A stretch of DNA of 64,000 bases from Paracholeplasma vituli (GCF_025446935.1 NZ_JAOEGN010000010.1:1-64000), one strand, 5' to 3'; positions 26,359-36,359 are shown, numbered from the stretch's first letter. Numbers and translations are program-made. Notes: generated by a model not told the origin, from the sequence alone.

Positions 26359-27938
26359 ATCAAGTGGTCTATCAAATCTACCCCTTAAGCTTTAAAGATT
26401 CGAATGGGGATGGGATTGGTGATTTAAACGGCATTATTACAGAACTCGATTATTTAAAGGATTTAGGTGTCGATGTCATTTGGTTATCCCCAGTGTATCA
26501 ATCTCCAATGGATGATAACGGGTACGATATCTCCGATTACTATGAAGTAAACCCAATGTTTGGTTCGAAAACCGATTTAATGAATCTATTGAATAAAGCC
26601 CATGAAAAAGGCTTAAAAGTCATTATGGATTTGGTTTTGAATCATACTTCTGATGAACATGTTTGGTTTAAAGAAGCACTCAAAGGGCCTAACAATCCAT
26701 ATTATGATTACTATATATGGTCGGATACACCAAGTGACATCACCTCAGTATTCAGTGGGTCTGCTTGGCAATATGTCGAACACTTAAAACAGTATTACTT
26801 CCACTTATTCTCGGTTAAACAACCCGATTTGAATTGGCAAAACAAAACCTTAAGAACTGAAATCTATAGGATGATCAACTATTGGTTAGATTTAGGTTTT
26901 GACGGCTTTAGACTCGATGTCATCGATTTAATCGGAAAAGATGTCTATTCAAAAAGACTCGCAGATGGCCCTTATCTCGATGCTTACTTAGAAGAACTTT
27001 ACGAAACCTGTTTTAAAGGTAGAGAGGTCTTCACGGTGGGTGAAATGCCAGGTATCTCATTAAAACGCGCCAATGAGATCACTTCGACCCACCCCGCATT
27101 AGATATGGTTTTCCAATTTGACCACATCGCCTTAGATGAACAACCCGGTCAAGGCAAATGGATGTTAAAAACCTTAGACTTACACGCTTTAAAACAAACC
27201 TTAAATAACACACAACAAATCTTTAAAGATAAGGGTTGGCCAAGTCTGTTCTTATCGAACCATGATCAACCCAGAGCGGTATCGCGTTACGGGAATCCAT
27301 CAGAAAAGTATCGAAACGATTCGGCCAAAATGTTATTCACGCTGTTATTCGGCATGAAAGGGACACCTTACATTTACCAAGGTGAAGAGTTCGGAATGAC
27401 TGGTATCAAAATGGCAATTGAAGACTATAAAGATATCGAAACGAAAAACATCTATCAAGAACTTAAACAAAAAGGATTTAAAGAAGCAGATATTATGAAT
27501 TCCATTTACGCGAAGAGTCGCGATAATTCAAGAACCCCAATGCAATGGAATGAAACCGTGAACGCAGGATTTTCCACTGGGTCCCCATGGCTAAAAGTGA
27601 ATCCTAACTATGTACTCATCAACAGGGATACCGATCAAAAAGACCCGAATGGGATTATCACTTATGTCAAAGACTTATTGAAATTGAGAAAATCTAATCC
27701 ACTCTTTAACACAGGAGCGTTTAATCTCTTGTTCGAGGATCATCCGAACCTATTCATCTACGAACGTGCAAGTGAAACCGAACGCATCGTTGTGGTATGT
27801 AACTGGACCGATGTTACAATCGAAAATCCACTTTCGATAGAGAAGATGAGCGTTTTACTCTCAAATAGCACAGATCACATAACCTTAAAACCGTATTATA
27901 CGGGTATTTATTATGAAAAGAGGACCATTCATGCTTAA
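26343..27938 (+). CDS. GH13 alpha-glucosidase (oligo-1,6-glucosidase type)
   Basis: This 531-residue cytosolic GH13 enzyme contains the four conserved regions: MDLVLNHTSDEH, GFRLDVID with nucleophile Asp192, VGEMPG with acid/base Glu234, and LSNHDQPR with His307-Asp308. The opening QVVYQIYPLSFKDSNGDGIGDLNGI and the length fit GH13 subfamily 31, which hydrolyses alpha-1,6-, alpha-1,4- or alpha-1,2-linked gluco-oligosaccharides. The GTG start lies 6 bases after GGAGGT and inside the previous gene. An alpha-glucosidase among beta-glucan enzymes is unexpected; the imported material may carry alpha-linked side groups, or the locus may handle more than one sugar. Confidence 0.9.
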   Translation: MAKDLNQVVYQIYPLSFKDSNGDGIGDLNGIITELDYLKDLGVDVIWLSPVYQSPMDDNGYDISDYYEVNPMFGSKTDLMNLLNKAHEKGLKVIMDLVLNHTSDEHVWFKEALKGPNNPYYDYYIWSDTPSDITSVFSGSAWQYVEHLKQYYFHLFSVKQPDLNWQNKTLRTEIYRMINYWLDLGFDGFRLDVIDLIGKDVYSKRLADGPYLDAYLEELYETCFKGREVFTVGEMPGISLKRANEITSTHPALDMVFQFDHIALDEQPGQGKWMLKTLDLHALKQTLNNTQQIFKDKGWPSLFLSNHDQPRAVSRYGNPSEKYRNDSAKMLFTLLFGMKGTPYIYQGEEFGMTGIKMAIEDYKDIETKNIYQELKQKGFKEADIMNSIYAKSRDNSRTPMQWNETVNAGFSTGSPWLKVNPNYVLINRDTDQKDPNGIITYVKDLLKLRKSNPLFNTGAFNLLFEDHPNLFIYERASETERIVVVCNWTDVTIENPLSIEKMSVLLSNSTDHITLKPYYTGIYYEKRTIHA

Positions 27939-30057
27939 TATCAAAACCCTATTAAATAGTCTTTCCATTGAAGAAAAAATTGGACAGTTGATGCAACTGG
28001 CACCCTTTTTCTTCATTGGAGATTTAAAAAAAGAAGTATATGGACCAATTCAAGCCTTAGGCTTAAAAGAGGAAGAGGTGTTTTTGTCGGGTTCTGTATT
28101 GGGTATTGGTAATGCCTCTGAAATGAGACGGGTTCAAGAAGCGTATTTAGCGAAAAGTAGACATAAAATCCCACTCATTTTTATGGCAGACATCATTCAT
28201 GGGTATAAGACCATATTCCCTGTACCCCTCGCGATGTCAACCAGTTTTAACCCAGATTTGATAAAAAAGGCCGCGCGTATTTCGGCGTTAGAAGCTCAAA
28301 CAGCAGGCATTCATGTTACATTCTCACCGATGGCTGACTTATCGAGAGACCCTCGTTGGGGTAGAGTAGTTGAAGGTTTTGGTGAAGACCCATATTTGAA
28401 CCAAGTGTATGCGAAAGCAATGGTTGAAGGCTATCAGCACGATGGTATTGAAAAGGTTGGGAATCTCGCAAGCTGTGTGAAGCATTTCGCGGCTTACGGT
28501 GCGAGTGAAGCGGGTCGCGACTACAATACCGTGGATATCTCAAGACTAAACTTACACCAATATTATTTATCCGGATATAAAGCCGCGATCGATGCCGGTG
28601 CACGCTTAGTCATGACGTCATTCAACATTATAGAAGGCATTCCAGCGACTCAAAATAAATATCTCTTACGAGAACTATTAAAAGTACAGTGGCAATTCGA
28701 TGGGGTCGTCATCTCCGATTACGACTCACTTCGTCAAACGATTGAACACGGGACTTCTGAAGATGATTATGACGCAGCGAAAAAAGCTATTTTAGCCGGT
28801 CTGGATATTGAAATGGCGACATCCTCTTATGTTCTAAACTTGAAGAAACTGATCGAAAATAATGAAGTACCGATGTCACTCTTAGATGACGCTGTGTATC
28901 GAGTGCTTAAACTTAAAAATGATCTCGGACTCTTCGATAACCCATTTAAAGGTGCAGATGAACAAAAAGAACGTGAATTTGTGCTTTCTAAAGAGAATAA
29001 AAAGGTTGCTTTAGAAGTTGCGAAAGAATCGATGGTATTACTTAAAAACGATTCGGTATTACCACTGAAATATACACAGAAAATCGCTTTATTAGGCGAA
29101 TACTCGAAGAATCCACACACGATTGGACCTTGGAGTTGGCATGGTCGAAGTGAGGATTGTACACCCCTTTATCAAGCCATATCAAAATACACTAAACCAC
29201 TTTTAGTCAGCGATTCGAACGATTTATCTACATTAAGTCCTTCTGATTATCAAGCCTTAGTAGAATCGGACGTAGTTGTCGTCGCTATTGGTGAACACGC
29301 GATTGAATCGGGTGAAGCACATTCGAAAACGAATCTCACACTAAAACCAAACGATTTAAGATTGATTGAGGACTTATCTAAACTCGGTAAGAAAATCGTC
29401 TTAGTCTTATATCACGGTAGACCAGTCGTTCTAACGGATGTCGAACCGAAAGTACACGCGATACTTGATACATTTTTCTTAGGTACGATGGCACAAGAAG
29501 CGATCACAGAAACCTTATTTGGATTTAATAATCCGTCCGGGAAACTCACGATGAGTTATCCACGTTCTGTTGGTCAAATTCCAATCTATTATAACTATTT
29601 GAATACCGGTAGACCTTTTAAAAACGATGGGAACCCATTTACATCCTTTTATTTAGATGAAAAAAATACACCCCTCTATCCATTTGGTTATGGTCTGAGT
29701 TATTCTTCATTTAAGTTATCGAATTATCGTCTATCCAAACAAATCATTCGTGAATCCGAACCTATTCTTGTTTCAATTGATGTTGAAAATGCCTCTCCAA
29801 TAGATGGGTATGAAACAGTTCAACTCTATATAAGAGATTATGCGGCTGAAGTAGCGAGACCGGTTCAAGAGCTGAAACAGTTTAAAAAAGTATTCGTAAA
29901 AGCGAAATCCAAACAAACCGTTACATTCGAATTAACTGTCTCTGATTTGGTTTATGTTCATAGTGATTTATCAACCTATGCAGATCATGGACGTTTCAGT
30001 ATTCAAGTCGGTAACACGTCCAATCAGGTGCACACAACCGATATCACATTCCTATAG
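27931..30057 (+). CDS. GH3 beta-glucosidase
   Basis: This 708-residue GH3 enzyme has a (beta/alpha)8 domain, an alpha/beta sandwich and a C-terminal fibronectin III-like domain. Motifs seen are FSPMADLSRDPRWGRVVEGFGEDP, VKHFAAYGASEAGRDYN, VVISDYDSL with nucleophile Asp263, and PFGYGLSYSSF before the FnIII part. It lacks a signal peptide and should release glucose from oligosaccharides in the cytoplasm. The ATG at 27931 has GAGGA upstream and overlaps the end of the GH13 gene by 8 bases; an ATG at 27913 is less well placed. GH3 beta-glucosidases accompany sophoro-oligosaccharide phosphorylases in other Firmicutes. Confidence 0.93.
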   Translation: MLNIKTLLNSLSIEEKIGQLMQLAPFFFIGDLKKEVYGPIQALGLKEEEVFLSGSVLGIGNASEMRRVQEAYLAKSRHKIPLIFMADIIHGYKTIFPVPLAMSTSFNPDLIKKAARISALEAQTAGIHVTFSPMADLSRDPRWGRVVEGFGEDPYLNQVYAKAMVEGYQHDGIEKVGNLASCVKHFAAYGASEAGRDYNTVDISRLNLHQYYLSGYKAAIDAGARLVMTSFNIIEGIPATQNKYLLRELLKVQWQFDGVVISDYDSLRQTIEHGTSEDDYDAAKKAILAGLDIEMATSSYVLNLKKLIENNEVPMSLLDDAVYRVLKLKNDLGLFDNPFKGADEQKEREFVLSKENKKVALEVAKESMVLLKNDSVLPLKYTQKIALLGEYSKNPHTIGPWSWHGRSEDCTPLYQAISKYTKPLLVSDSNDLSTLSPSDYQALVESDVVVVAIGEHAIESGEAHSKTNLTLKPNDLRLIEDLSKLGKKIVLVLYHGRPVVLTDVEPKVHAILDTFFLGTMAQEAITETLFGFNNPSGKLTMSYPRSVGQIPIYYNYLNTGRPFKNDGNPFTSFYLDEKNTPLYPFGYGLSYSSFKLSNYRLSKQIIRESEPILVSIDVENASPIDGYETVQLYIRDYAAEVARPVQELKQFKKVFVKAKSKQTVTFELTVSDLVYVHSDLSTYADHGRFSIQVGNTSNQVHTTDITFL

Positions 30058-30066
30058 GAGGCCCTT

Positions 30067-33000
30067 ATGCAACTAAAAATCGATATTAAAAAGCATTTAC
30101 TTTCCAGCAATGATCTCGTCTTTGAATTGCTTGAAAGCGGTGATTTGTTTCGCATTCGTTACCACCACAATCAAATCAACCTCCTTCGAGGGAATCTATT
30201 AGATGGGGCTGTATCCAATCTCTATTTAAGACGTTTTTTTGCAGGAAAATATGAATATAGAAAACTTTTAGGTGTCCAATCCAACGTCCAATTTGAAATT
30301 GTTGGCAATCAAGCAGTTTATCAAGGACAAGCGTTTGGCATTGATTATCAAGTTGTTTTATCCTTACACGGTCATGCATGGGTGTATGATGTATTACTTG
30401 GTAAGAAAACCTTAGATGGGGTTTACGATCTATTCTATGGTCAGGATGTCGGAATCGCTTCAACTGGCTCTATTCTCGCCTCTGAAGCGTATACCGCTCA
30501 ATATATTGATCATCAAGCTTTCAAGAGCCCATTTGGGTATACCATTTGTTCAAGACAAAACCAAGGTGACACACAAGTATTACAGCTTGGGTCATTAACT
30601 AAAAATATTGGTTATAGTACAGATGGAACTCAATTCTTTGGTCTAGAGTATAAGAAAACCAATGAACCTAAAGCGCTATTTGAACCTTTATTAACGAATC
30701 AAAACTATCAATACGAATTCCCATACATCGTTTTACAATCCGAAGCACTCAAATTAGATAGAACAACTTCAGTTGCGTTTTATGGTTTCTATAAACCGTT
30801 TCATGAAGGGATTGTTACGGAAAAATTCTCAGTACTAGAGAACTATGATCTCATTAAAGAGTTTTACCGACTAACCCAACCTAAGCGTGTCAAACCTTGG
30901 ATCCAAGCACAGGATGTTATTGTTGGTAAATCAGTAGATGAGAAATCACTTAAAGCTTTATACCCAGTTCAAAACCATCTAGAAAAACAAAACGAAGTCT
31001 TGTCGTTCTTTACAGATACCCATACCCATGTGGTCACCCAAGCGAAAGAACTCTTAGTTGAACGTCCTCACGGACACATGCTTATTCATGGGGATTTACT
31101 CCATGTTTCAGAGCGTGTAATGGCTCAAACGAACTTTATGTACGGCGTATTCGCTTCCCACGTGGTATTGGGTAATACAAACTTCCATAAACTTTTGGGT
31201 GTGGTCAGAAACTTCTTAAATTTAGATAAGTTATCTGGTCTTCGTATCTATATTGAAAAAGATCATAAATACCAACTGCTTACCCTCCCTTCTTATTATG
31301 AAATTGGGATTAACTTCGCGAAATGGGTTTATGTATTAAATGACGATACTTTAGTCATTGAAGTCTCAGTAGATAAAGGTGAACTTTCCCAAAAACTCAG
31401 CTTTAAGTCCCTACAAAAGAAAGACTATAAAGTATTGATTACACAAGCCTTAGTGATGCACCCACAAGAATACGAAGTCAATATTCCGATTCAAATCGAT
31501 GGGGATACTCTGACTATCGATACCAGTTTAAATGGGTTCATTCATGACCATTATCCTACCTTAAAATACCGTTATAGAACAAATGGCTTACCGCTTAGTG
31601 AAGCGATGTTGACCAAACATGAAGCCTTATCAAATTTTGGTGTCATCACATTCGAATACCCTAAAACACATGCGTTTGATCTTTATATTGATGGGACATT
31701 TGATACCTTTAAATCGGTTGAAATCGATACAAAAGCCTCACAAAAGACCTATAACGCATTTATTGAACGTTTAACAGGGATTGAATTAAAACACCCTAAA
31801 CAACAAGCGAAGCTCGATGTTTTAAATGAATCGGCGTTCTGGTTTACCCATAATGGTTTGGTTCACTATAGCTCACCACACGGATTAGAACAATCGAATG
31901 GCGCCGCGTGGGGTACTAGGGATATTTGTCAGGGTCCTGCTGAACTCTTTATGGCGGCTTCTCGCTACGACATTGTAAGAGAAATCCTACTCAAAGTATT
32001 CAAACGTCAATTTGTTGAAGATGGGGACTTCCCACAATGGTTCATGTTTGATAAATACTACCGTATTCAAGCCCATGAATCTCATGGGGATATCGTCATA
32101 TGGCCTTTAAGAACTTTAGCTTTATACTTAAAAGCGACCCAAGACTTATCGATTTTAGATGAAAAAGTCCCATTCATATCGAAAAAAGAAAATGCGTTTG
32201 TTCAATATGATAAAACGCTTCTAGATCATATCAAAGAAACCTTAGATTGTATCGAACGAAGCTACATTCCAAATACCCATTTACCACGTTATGGTGGGGG
32301 CGACTGGGACGATACTTTACAACCTGCGAACCATGACTTGACGGAAAAAATGGCTTCCGGTTGGACGATTGCGTTATTATTTGACGCTTTGAATACCTTA
32401 TCTATTGAGTTAGCACATCATCCGATTGCGAAACGCTTAGTTAGCATGAAGACCGATATACAAAAAGACTATAATAAGTTTATGGTTAAAGATGGGGTAC
32501 CAGCTGGGTTCATCGTATTCAATGACAATCAAACCATTGATTACTTATTACACCCAAGCGATCACAATACGGGCTTAAAATACCGTTTACTCGCGCTCAA
32601 ACGTCCAATCATCTCAGAAATGATTGAAACTGATCAAGCAAACCTTTATAAAGAACTCATTAAAACCCATTTAAAACATCCAGATGGCGTACGCTTAATG
32701 GATACTGCAGTCACGTATCGCGGGGGTTTAAAGACCTATTTCAGCCGTGCTGAAACTGCGTCCAACTTTGGTCGCGAAATAGGGATTCAGTACTGTCATG
32801 CCCACATTCGTTTCATCGAAGCGATGGCGAAGCTCGGCGAACCAAACCTCGCTTATGAAGCCTTATTTACAATTAACCCAATCGATATCCAAAAATCCGT
32901 ACCTAATGCGATGTTACGTCAATCAAACGTGTACTTTTCAAGCAGTGACGCAGCATTTAAAGACCGCTATGAAGCGAAACGTGATTTTGAAAAAGTGAGA

Positions 33001-33354
33001 AGTGGCGAAATTCCGGTGAAGGCTGGTTGGCGTATGTATTCATCGGGTCCTGGTATTTATTTAAACCAAATGGTTTCAAATGTATTGGGTTTTAAACAAT
33101 ACCATAAAGGCCTTTGGATTGACCCATCCTTACCACTGGACTTAGATGGTTTAGTTTTAAATTACCATATGAGGGAATACCCGCTGTCGGTATCTTATCG
33201 CTTTGGTAATGAGGTCTTAGTCAAAGTCAATCATAAACCTGTTTCGGTGAAGCCGATGCGAAATACGTATCGAGACGCAGGGGTCTGGATTGAACAAGGC
33301 GACTTAGTGCCAAATCAAACAAACCATATTGAAGTTACACTTAAAAAACACTAA
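30067..33354 (+). CDS. GH94 phosphorylase, probable 1,2-beta-oligoglucan phosphorylase
   Basis: This 1,095-residue protein is a GH94 inverting phosphorylase. The catalytic (alpha/alpha)6 part carries AAWGTRDICQGPAELFMA near residue 620 and RYGGGDWDDTLQPA at about 742-755, where the Asp-Trp-Asp-Asp group (Asp746-Asp749) includes the expected general acid. The long N-terminal half is beta-sandwich. Length and the DWDD variant fit the 1,2-beta-oligoglucan phosphorylase branch (about 1,110 residues in Listeria and Lachnoclostridium) rather than cellobiose phosphorylases (about 800). It would release glucose 1-phosphate from imported oligosaccharides, saving ATP. Specificity is inferred from size and neighbours. 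A terminator follows. Confidence 0.83.
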   Translation: MQLKIDIKKHLLSSNDLVFELLESGDLFRIRYHHNQINLLRGNLLDGAVSNLYLRRFFAGKYEYRKLLGVQSNVQFEIVGNQAVYQGQAFGIDYQVVLSLHGHAWVYDVLLGKKTLDGVYDLFYGQDVGIASTGSILASEAYTAQYIDHQAFKSPFGYTICSRQNQGDTQVLQLGSLTKNIGYSTDGTQFFGLEYKKTNEPKALFEPLLTNQNYQYEFPYIVLQSEALKLDRTTSVAFYGFYKPFHEGIVTEKFSVLENYDLIKEFYRLTQPKRVKPWIQAQDVIVGKSVDEKSLKALYPVQNHLEKQNEVLSFFTDTHTHVVTQAKELLVERPHGHMLIHGDLLHVSERVMAQTNFMYGVFASHVVLGNTNFHKLLGVVRNFLNLDKLSGLRIYIEKDHKYQLLTLPSYYEIGINFAKWVYVLNDDTLVIEVSVDKGELSQKLSFKSLQKKDYKVLITQALVMHPQEYEVNIPIQIDGDTLTIDTSLNGFIHDHYPTLKYRYRTNGLPLSEAMLTKHEALSNFGVITFEYPKTHAFDLYIDGTFDTFKSVEIDTKASQKTYNAFIERLTGIELKHPKQQAKLDVLNESAFWFTHNGLVHYSSPHGLEQSNGAAWGTRDICQGPAELFMAASRYDIVREILLKVFKRQFVEDGDFPQWFMFDKYYRIQAHESHGDIVIWPLRTLALYLKATQDLSILDEKVPFISKKENAFVQYDKTLLDHIKETLDCIERSYIPNTHLPRYGGGDWDDTLQPANHDLTEKMASGWTIALLFDALNTLSIELAHHPIAKRLVSMKTDIQKDYNKFMVKDGVPAGFIVFNDNQTIDYLLHPSDHNTGLKYRLLALKRPIISEMIETDQANLYKELIKTHLKHPDGVRLMDTAVTYRGGLKTYFSRAETASNFGREIGIQYCHAHIRFIEAMAKLGEPNLAYEALFTINPIDIQKSVPNAMLRQSNVYFSSSDAAFKDRYEAKRDFEKVRSGEIPVKAGWRMYSSGPGIYLNQMVSNVLGFKQYHKGLWIDPSLPLDLDGLVLNYHMREYPLSVSYRFGNEVLVKVNHKPVSVKPMRNTYRDAGVWIEQGDLVPNQTNHIEVTLKKH

Positions 33355-33360
33355 TCCTTA

Positions 33361-33390
33361 AAGCATGTGCGTAAAACCACATGCTTTTTT
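33361..33390 (+). terminator. Terminator at the end of the glucan locus
   Basis: AAGCATGTG/CACATGCTT forms a 9-base stem with an 8-base loop and ends in a run of T, directly after the GH94 stop. Confidence 0.92.
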
Positions 33391-33421
33391 GATATACTAA
33401 AATTAGACAGGATGTGAAACT

Positions 33422-34351
33422 ATGTGGATTGTTACCGGCGCGAGCGGTCATATTGGCCATCAAGTATGTGAAACCTTACTCAAACAAGGCAATGAAGTTA
33501 AAGTGCTTGCGAGAAACCCACTCAAGCATTTTCCGCCTAATTCAATAACCGTTTCATTAGGGAATTTATCTGACCCATTATTCCTAAGGCAAGAAATATA
33601 TAGCGGTGATGTTGTGGTTCACTGTGTTGGCTTAATCGATTTATTCAATCAAGACTATGAAGCTTCCTACGAATCCAATGTCAAAACCACTCAAGCAATC
33701 GCAGACATCTGTTTGGAAAATAGAGCTAGACTCATTTACATATCGACTGCCGATATCATTGAGAAAGAACCTACTGGGTGGATTGAAGAACCCGTGACGT
33801 TTAAAACTTTTACAAAAGAGGAACATTACGGTTATACCAAAAAAGAAGCGACACTCCATGTCCGAAAAGCCATTAAAAATGGTTTATCTGGGATCATTCT
33901 TTACCCGACAGCCGTTATCGGTCCGAATGACTATAAACTGGGTCCAATTACTTCACAAGTTAAACAAGCGGTCCGAAAACGATTTGTATTCTCACTCCAT
34001 GGGGGTTATAACTTCATAGACGTTGAAGATTTATCGAAAGCCATCATTCAAAGTGCCTATTTACCCTATAACGATGAATTCATTCTATCGGGATCCAATT
34101 TATCGATTACCGATTTATATAAACGCATTCGAAAGTACACCCAAAAGGCGAAGTTTATAGTACATGTGCCACTTTGGCTAGCTCGATGGGTAATTCGCTA
34201 TTCAAAACAATATTCACTTAAAATGATCGAAGTCATTCAAGAAAACCACAAGTTCTCGAATGTTAAAATGAAGAAGTACTTATTATCAGAATTAAAACCC
34301 TTTGATTTAACCTTAGCTGAGACCATTCGATTTATTCAAACAAAGCCCTAA
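33422..34351 (+). CDS. NAD-dependent epimerase/dehydratase (extended SDR family)
   Basis: This 309-residue protein shows the extended SDR pattern: nucleotide-binding GASGHIG at the N-terminus, VVHCVGLIDLF, YISTADI at the active-site serine/threonine position, and YGYTKKEA with the catalytic Tyr-X3-Lys. The substrate, often a nucleotide sugar or a hydroxylated lipid, cannot be read from the sequence. It is monocistronic, between the terminator of the glucan locus and its own terminator, so a link to glucan use is not indicated. The start ATG follows AGGATG. Confidence 0.85.
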   Translation: MWIVTGASGHIGHQVCETLLKQGNEVKVLARNPLKHFPPNSITVSLGNLSDPLFLRQEIYSGDVVVHCVGLIDLFNQDYEASYESNVKTTQAIADICLENRARLIYISTADIIEKEPTGWIEEPVTFKTFTKEEHYGYTKKEATLHVRKAIKNGLSGIILYPTAVIGPNDYKLGPITSQVKQAVRKRFVFSLHGGYNFIDVEDLSKAIIQSAYLPYNDEFILSGSNLSITDLYKRIRKYTQKAKFIVHVPLWLARWVIRYSKQYSLKMIEVIQENHKFSNVKMKKYLLSELKPFDLTLAETIRFIQTKP

Positions 34352-34378
34352 AAAATGCCAGTTTAAGGCATTTTTTTT
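34352..34378 (+). terminator. Terminator after the epimerase gene
   Basis: AAATGCC/GGCATTT with a 7-base loop is followed by a long T tract. Confidence 0.9.
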
Positions 34379-34416
34379 GTTTCTTTAATGGTATAATCTT
34401 TTTGTAGGTGATTATT

Positions 34417-35778
34417 ATGGAAAACAAACTCCCAATTGGTCAAAGATTGACCACAGAAATTCAAAAAATCGGTATCAATGGCGAAGGCATCGGTTATTAC
34501 AACCGTAAGGCTATTTTTGTTGATTTCGCATTACCCAAAGAAGAAGTTGAAGTTGAAATTACTGCAGATTTTGACACATACTATAAAGCGAACTTAGTTC
34601 AAATTATCAAAAAGAGCCCATCTCGTGTAGAACCGTTTTGTCCGGTATACCACGAGTGTGGGGGTTGCCAGCTTCAACACCTCGCTTACGATGAAACGCT
34701 CGCGCTTAAACGTGAACTCATCATCCAAGCGATTCGTCGTTATGTAAAGACCAAAGTCTCTTTAGATTTAATTAAACCCACGATCGCTTCTAACCCAAAT
34801 ACGCATTATAGAAACAAAGCGAGCTTGCCGCTACAATACAAGTTTGGTAAAAACATCATTGGGATGTATAAACCCAATTCGAACCATCTAGTAGAAATCA
34901 AGGATTGCCCGATTCAAGAACAAGACATCAATAAGTTCTATACGCTCATTTTAAATCAAATGGATAAGCGTAAAATCCTTGCTTATAACAACACCTCGAA
35001 GACTGGTACAGTACGTTTTATCATCATTCGTCGTGCCGAAGCGACTGCACAAATTCAAGTTACCTTTATTTTATATAAGGAAGATCCTGAAATTGTGGAA
35101 TTAGGTAAATACTTGGTTGAAAAGTTCAAAGAAATTGTCTCTGTTTACCGTGTCATTAACGACGACTTGAAGTCTCGCGAATTCTTTACCAAGAATACGA
35201 ACCTCATTGCTGGAACCGAAGCCATCAATGAAGTCCTAAACGACGTTGTCTTCTCTTTAAAACCGGATGCATTCTTCCAACTCAACACGAAACAAGCGGA
35301 TGTTTTATATAATAAAGTCATTGAACTAGGACAATTTAAACCAACCGACATCGTGATTGATGCTTATAGTGGCATCGCACCGATTGCACAATATGTCGCC
35401 CCACACGTCAAACGCGTCTACGCGATTGAATCGGTCGAAGCTTCGATTCAAAGTGCGAAAGACACGATCATTCAAAATACCCACAAAAACATCGACCTCT
35501 TAAAAGGCGATGTGGTTGAAGTCTTAAATAAGAAAAAAGATATTCCAGTGGATGTCATCGTATTTGACCCACCAAGAACAGGCTTAGGTGAAAAAGTCAC
35601 CGCATTCTTATTAAAGAAGAAACCAAAGAAGATTATTTACATCTCATGTAATCCATCTACGCTCGCAAAAGACTTAGATGTGCTTACACAGGCTTACACG
35701 ATCAAATCGATAGAACCAATTGATATGTTTCCTTTCACCAGCCATGTGGAGACGGTGGTATTGATGTCAATGGTATAA
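34417..35778 (+). CDS. rlmD: 23S rRNA (uracil-5-)-methyltransferase, RlmD/RlmCD type
   Basis: This S-adenosylmethionine-dependent enzyme makes 5-methyluridine in 23S rRNA. The 453-residue protein has an N-terminal TRAM RNA-binding domain (about 1-60), an iron-sulfur cluster motif with CPVYHECGGCQLQHL (about 73-87), and the methyltransferase core ending in VFDPPRTGL and the nucleophile region ISCNPSTLAKDL. Only one such gene is seen, so it may modify both U747 and U1939 as RlmCD does in Bacillus. The start at ATG 34417 follows AGGTG; the GTG at 34408 lies within that site and is unlikely. Confidence 0.93.
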   Translation: MENKLPIGQRLTTEIQKIGINGEGIGYYNRKAIFVDFALPKEEVEVEITADFDTYYKANLVQIIKKSPSRVEPFCPVYHECGGCQLQHLAYDETLALKRELIIQAIRRYVKTKVSLDLIKPTIASNPNTHYRNKASLPLQYKFGKNIIGMYKPNSNHLVEIKDCPIQEQDINKFYTLILNQMDKRKILAYNNTSKTGTVRFIIIRRAEATAQIQVTFILYKEDPEIVELGKYLVEKFKEIVSVYRVINDDLKSREFFTKNTNLIAGTEAINEVLNDVVFSLKPDAFFQLNTKQADVLYNKVIELGQFKPTDIVIDAYSGIAPIAQYVAPHVKRVYAIESVEASIQSAKDTIIQNTHKNIDLLKGDVVEVLNKKKDIPVDVIVFDPPRTGLGEKVTAFLLKKKPKKIIYISCNPSTLAKDLDVLTQAYTIKSIEPIDMFPFTSHVETVVLMSMV

Positions 35779-36098
35779 AAATAAGGTGTATTTAAAACAT
35801 TGATAAATCAAGGGTTTCCAAGTGTAGTTAGTTTTTCTATATTATTTTCTAGAGCTGATAATGCTGGGAAACTCTTATTTTTAGTGGTTGAGGAAACATA
35901 ACAAAGACTAAAATTGCCATAGGGTTGAGTTGACAGATTAGATGGATTGGTAGGGTTGTGGAGATAGGATAGATGTGATAAGATATTTTAAATAGCCTAC
36001 ATATCATAAATAATGTTTTGCTATATGTTGAATAGTCAGTGTGTACGTTTATAAAATTTTAAGGCTTTATTTTATATGAATTGGAAGTGGGGATCAGC
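35779..36098. other. Intergenic stretch at the start of the accessory island
   Basis: About 320 bases, clearly more AT-rich than the preceding genes, with no supported gene. A loose inverted pair (GGGTTTCC near 35812 and GGGAAACTC near 35868) is the only structure I see. It marks the change from core-like to accessory sequence. Confidence 0.4.
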
Positions 36099-36359
36099 AT
36101 GTTTAAAAAAATAAATAATTTCTTGAATTGTTTAATTGGTTCATTTATCGGTGTGTTTATTGCTCATAGTATATATACATATTTTGATTTTAGAAATAAT
36201 CCAGGTTTATATGATATTCAATCGACACCTTGGCACATGAGTATTCAAGTATATGGGTGGGGTACTGCTGTAATAATATTTATTACTATTATTCTTAAGT
36301 TATTAATAAAAAAGAAGATGAAAGAAATTAATAATACTTTTTATGTTGATTGTTTATAA
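36099..36359 (+). CDS. Small membrane protein of unknown function
   Basis: This protein of 86 residues has two predicted membrane helices (about 9-30 and 49-71) with a charged C-terminal tail (LIKKKMKEI). The middle loop contains the tryptophan-rich stretch TPWHMSIQVYGWG. The start was set at the ATG at 36099 behind GTGGGGA; the earlier TTG has no ribosome binding site. It lies 24 bases before the recombinase gene and may be part of the same mobile unit. I do not recognise a function. Confidence 0.6.
   Translation: MFKKINNFLNCLIGSFIGVFIAHSIYTYFDFRNNPGLYDIQSTPWHMSIQVYGWGTAVIIFITIILKLLIKKKMKEINNTFYVDCL

Noticed and set aside
28316-28603. Minus-strand open frame opposite the GH3 gene, and similar long shadows at 30176-30463, 40907-41308 and 60960-61244
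   Set aside because: They lie entirely within well-supported genes, have no ribosome binding site and show low-complexity composition caused by the codon pattern of the other strand.
30067-33354. GH94 protein as cellobiose phosphorylase
   Set aside because: The protein is about 300 residues too long for that group and lies with GH144 enzymes; the oligoglucan phosphorylase branch fits better.
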